Shown piece by piece: positions 61,416 to 64,000 of a stretch of DNA of 64,000 nt. Below the pieces are notes generated by a model. That model saw only the letters and a program-made list of their open reading frames with translations, ran no database searches and was not told the origin of the DNA. Numbering within the stretch: position 1 is the stretch's first letter; every line of letters begins with the position of its first letter. The DNA lies in NCBI GenBank assembly GCA_017536965.1, contig JAFWCK010000008.1:1-64000 (forward strand), written 5' to 3'. A program made the position numbers and the translations under genes. This DNA comes from Lachnospiraceae bacterium (GTDB taxonomy: Bacteria > Bacillota > Clostridia > Lachnospirales > Lachnospiraceae).

Positions 61416-62299
61416 CGACGAATCTCTGTGGGATAGACATCGATAATCCGATCATTCCTGCTTCCGGCACATTTGGCTATGGCTACGAATTTGCGGAATT
61501 ATACGACATCAATTGTCTGGGCACCTTCTCCTTTAAAGGAACCACAAAAGAGCCTCGTTTTGGAAATGAAACGCCTCGTATTGCGGAAACGCCGTCCGGT
61601 ATGCTGAATTCTGTTGGATTGCAGAACCCGGGCGTTGAAAAGGTTATTTCAGAGGAACTTCCGAAACTGAAAAAGGTCTTTCATAAAAAGGTTATGGCCA
61701 ACGTGAGCGGCTTTTCAGAAGAAGAGTATGTTTACACGGCCAGAAAACTGGATCAGGAAGACATGGTCGGTTGGATCGAACTGAATATCAGCTGCCCAAA
61801 TGTGCATGGCGGCGGAATGAGTTTTGGGACCAGGGCGGAAGATGCAGCAAAAGTGACAGCGGCAGTTAAAAAGGAAATCAAAAAGCCTTTGATCGTCAAG
61901 CTTTCTCCGAATGTTACGGATATTACGGAAATCGCAAAGGCGTGTGAAGGAGCCGGTGCAGATGCAATCAGCTTGATCAATACCTTGATGGGGATGCGTT
62001 TTGATCTGAAAACAAAAAAACCGATCCTGGCAAATGTGACAGGTGGTCTTTCCGGACCGGCCGTTTTTCCGGTCGCACTCAGAATGGTCTATCAGACGGC
62101 CAACGCAGTGCAGATTCCGGTGATCGGCATGGGAGGAATCTCCAGCGCAGAGGATGTATTGGAAATGAGACTGGCGGGGGCAAGTGCAGTAGAGATTGGT
62201 GCGGCAAACCTGACCAATCCATATATCTGCCGCGACATTATAGAAGAATTACCTAAAGTTATGGATAAGTATGGAGTAGAACAATGGCAAAAGATGTGA
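61403..62299 (+). CDS. pyrD: Dihydroorotate dehydrogenase type 1B, PyrD
   Basis: The 298-residue protein has [11 protein letters not shown] with the type 1B active-site cysteine, and [15 protein letters not shown]. It works with PyrK and NAD+, suiting an anaerobe. AAAGGAGG precedes ATG 61403. Confidence 0.96.
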   Translation: MGRLTTNLCGIDIDNPIIPASGTFGYGYEFAELYDINCLGTFSFKGTTKEPRFGNETPRIAETPSGMLNSVGLQNPGVEKVISEELPKLKKVFHKKVMANVSGFSEEEYVYTARKLDQEDMVGWIELNISCPNVHGGGMSFGTRAEDAAKVTAAVKKEIKKPLIVKLSPNVTDITEIAKACEGAGADAISLINTLMGMRFDLKTKKPILANVTGGLSGPAVFPVALRMVYQTANAVQIPVIGMGGISSAEDVLEMRLAGASAVEIGAANLTNPYICRDIIEELPKVMDKYGVEQWQKM

Positions 62300-62982
62300 T
62301 CATAGCATGTGATTTTAACAGTAAAGAAGAAACATTGGCTTTTCTTGACCGTTTTACGGACTGCAAGCCTTTTGTTAAGATCGGCATGGAGCTGTTTTAT
62401 GCAGCTGGACCGGAAATCGTGAAAGAGATCAAGCAAAGAGGACATAAGATCTTCCTTGATCTGAAACTGCACGATATCCCGAATACGGTTAAAAAGGCCA
62501 TGTCAGTCCTGAGGGACCTGGATGTGGATATTACGAATGTGCATGCCGCAGGGACGATCCCAATGATGGAGGCTGCAAAGGAAGGGCTTTGCAGATCAGA
62601 TGGAAGCCGTGCATTGCTGATAGCTGTTACACAGCTTACCAGCACGGATCAGGAACATCTGGAGAAAGATCTCTGGATTCAAAAGCCAATGGAAGAAGTG
62701 GTCATGCATTATGCACAGAATGCACAAATAGCAGGACTGGACGGTGTTGTCTGTTCACCTTTAGAAGCGGCTGCGGTGCATGAAAGATGCGGAAAAGAAT
62801 TCCTGACGATAACGCCGGGTGTTCGTTTTGCAGACGGTGATGTGCAGGACCAAAAACGTGTCATGACTCCAAAGCAGGCAAAAGCAGCAGGGTCTGACTA
62901 TATTGTTATGGGTCGTCCGATCACGCAGGCAGATGATCCTGTAGAAGCATATAAAAGAGCAGTAAAGGAGTTCTTATCATGA
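62284..62982 (+). CDS. pyrF: Orotidine 5'-phosphate decarboxylase PyrF
   Basis: The 232-residue protein has [14 protein letters not shown] with the catalytic Lys and Asp, and [15 protein letters not shown] near the C-terminus. PyrF turns OMP into UMP. It overlaps pyrD by 16 bases. Confidence 0.96.
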   Translation: MAKDVIIACDFNSKEETLAFLDRFTDCKPFVKIGMELFYAAGPEIVKEIKQRGHKIFLDLKLHDIPNTVKKAMSVLRDLDVDITNVHAAGTIPMMEAAKEGLCRSDGSRALLIAVTQLTSTDQEHLEKDLWIQKPMEEVVMHYAQNAQIAGLDGVVCSPLEAAAVHERCGKEFLTITPGVRFADGDVQDQKRVMTPKQAKAAGSDYIVMGRPITQADDPVEAYKRAVKEFLS

Positions 62983-63626
62983 AAACAAGCGAATTAATTG
63001 CAAAAGACCTTCTGAAGATCAAAGCAGTCTGGTTCCGTCCAGAAGAGCCTTTTATTTGGGCAAGCGGGATCAAGAGCCCGATCTATTGTGACAACCGGTT
63101 AACTCTGACGGCACCAGAAGTCAGAACGGATGTAGAAAAAGCATTGGCTGAAACGATCAGGGAACATTATCCGGATGTAGAAGTCCTGATGGGAACATCC
63201 ACCGCAGGCATTGCGCATGCTGCCATCGTGGGTCATATCATGCGGCTTCCAATGGGCTATGTCAGAGGAAGTGCCAAAGATCACGGCAAAGGAAACCAGA
63301 TCGAAGGAAAATTGGAAGAAGGGCAGAAAGTTGTTGTCGTGGAAGATCTGATCTCTACCGGAGGCAGCGTCATTGAGGTGGTAGAGGCTCTGCGTGCCCA
63401 TAAAGCACATGTTCTCGGAGTCGTATCCATTTTTACGTATGGTATGCAGAAAGGACTGGATCGTCTGGCCGAAGCAAATGTGACCAATTACAGCCTTACT
63501 AATTTTGATGAGATCGTGAAAGCAGCCGCTGAGGAAGGCTATATCAAACAGGAAGATATTGACCGGTTGATCGCATTCCGCAACAATCCGTCGGATGAGT
63601 CCTGGATAGGCGCTGCCACAAAATAA
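62979..63626 (+). CDS. pyrE: Orotate phosphoribosyltransferase PyrE
   Basis: The 215-residue protein has the PRPP motif [14 protein letters not shown] and the orotate loop region [15 protein letters not shown]. PyrE makes OMP from orotate. Its start overlaps the pyrF stop. Confidence 0.96.
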   Translation: MKTSELIAKDLLKIKAVWFRPEEPFIWASGIKSPIYCDNRLTLTAPEVRTDVEKALAETIREHYPDVEVLMGTSTAGIAHAAIVGHIMRLPMGYVRGSAKDHGKGNQIEGKLEEGQKVVVVEDLISTGGSVIEVVEALRAHKAHVLGVVSIFTYGMQKGLDRLAEANVTNYSLTNFDEIVKAAAEEGYIKQEDIDRLIAFRNNPSDESWIGAATK

Positions 63627-63648
63627 AGAAGCAGATAAGGGGAAAACA

Positions 63649-64000
63649 TGAGAAGTATCATTGACATCACAGATCTGTCTGTGGAAGAGATCAGCGAATT
63701 AATGGATACAGCGATGGATATCATCGCAAATCCGGCAAAATATGCACATGCCTGTGACGGGAAGATCCTGGCGACTTTGTTTTTTGAACCGTCTACCAGA
63801 ACCCGTCTTTCTTTTGAAGCAGCTATGCAGTCATTAGGAGGATCGGTCATTTCCCTCCCTAGTGCAGACAAGGCTTCCAGCAGTACAAAAGGAGAGTCTG
63901 TTGCAGATACGATCAAAATCGTAAACTGTTATGCAGACATGATCGCCATGCGGCATCCTCTGGAAGGAAGCGCCTTGGTTGCAGCCCGTAATTCCAGCAC
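63649..64000 (+). CDS. pyrB: Aspartate carbamoyltransferase PyrB, 3' end outside window
   Basis: The visible 117 residues contain FFEPSTRTRLSFEAAMQSLGG, the carbamoyl-phosphate-binding motif, and later DKASSSTKGES. The gene runs off the window end. AAGGGGA precedes ATG 63649. It completes the pyr operon order seen here. Confidence 0.93.

Overview
The window looks like a chromosome segment of an anaerobic Firmicute, probably a Lachnospiraceae-type Clostridium. Reasons: moderate GC, Gram-positive style strong ribosome binding sites, sigma-A type promoters, a PyrR leader, a dockerin, MATE pumps, oxygen-sensitive Fe-S machinery and a type 1B PyrD/PyrK pair. Species cannot be fixed from sequence alone. 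Nearly all genes are on the + strand; the only clear minus-strand gene is tRNA-Gly(CCC).

Layout: (1) 1-3.6 kb, housekeeping nrnA(partial)-truB-ribF-EamA. (2) 3.6-8.3 kb, regulators (an HTH-only LysR protein, a GntR/FCD repressor, a full LysR protein), tRNA-Gly, arylamine N-acetyltransferase and an Mbeg1-like hydrolase. (3) 8.4-18 kb, an aromatic or polyphenol module: two PhlG/phloretin-hydrolase-like proteins, a ferredoxin plus AprA-like flavoprotein, an NMO-like flavin enzyme, an OFA-type MFS transporter, a URO-D-like methyltransferase and a type B carboxylesterase. (4) 18-30.1 kb, one long operon: an SCP2-molybdopterin fusion enzyme resembling pyrogallol-phloroglucinol transhydroxylase, its Fe-S/transthyretin-like subunit, a polyprenyl synthase, then HdrCBA and FlxDCBA-like subunits. 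(5) 30.2-43.7 kb, UbiA prenyltransferase, radical SAM, DUF445, two MATE pumps, a cytidylate-kinase-like protein, a dockerin-bearing glucosaminidase and envelope proteins. (6) 43.9-48 kb, cobalamin nucleotide-loop genes (cobT, cobU, cobS, cobC). (7) 48.3-54.1 kb, a set matching phloroglucinol breakdown (SDR, hydroxyacyl dehydrogenase, cyclase-family hydrolase, thiolase, CoA-transferase A/B). (8) 54.6-64 kb, MBL-fold protein, SDR and the pyr operon (pyrC-carB-pyrK-pyrD-pyrF-pyrE-pyrB partial).

Working model (inference): sections 3, 4 and 7 form one anaerobic polyphenol pathway. PhlG-type hydrolases would cleave acyl-phloroglucinols such as phloretin. The molybdenum enzyme would rearrange or dehydroxylate polyhydroxybenzenes, drawing electrons or balancing redox through an NADH-linked Hdr-Flx complex. 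The later cluster would reduce and open the phloroglucinol ring and thiolyse it to acetyl-CoA units. Two regulatory links support this: an inverted repeat GAATGA-CC-TCATTC lies at the same distance from the -10 box of three section-3 promoters, and a GntR-type operator TGGTATACCA lies in both the GntR gene promoter and the promoter of the molybdenum operon.

Other unexplained structure includes a 51-52 bp period repeat array at about 54150-54466, two hairpin-rich intergenic stretches (14.9-15.1 kb and 49.1-49.3 kb) and a short inverted-repeat family around 41 kb.
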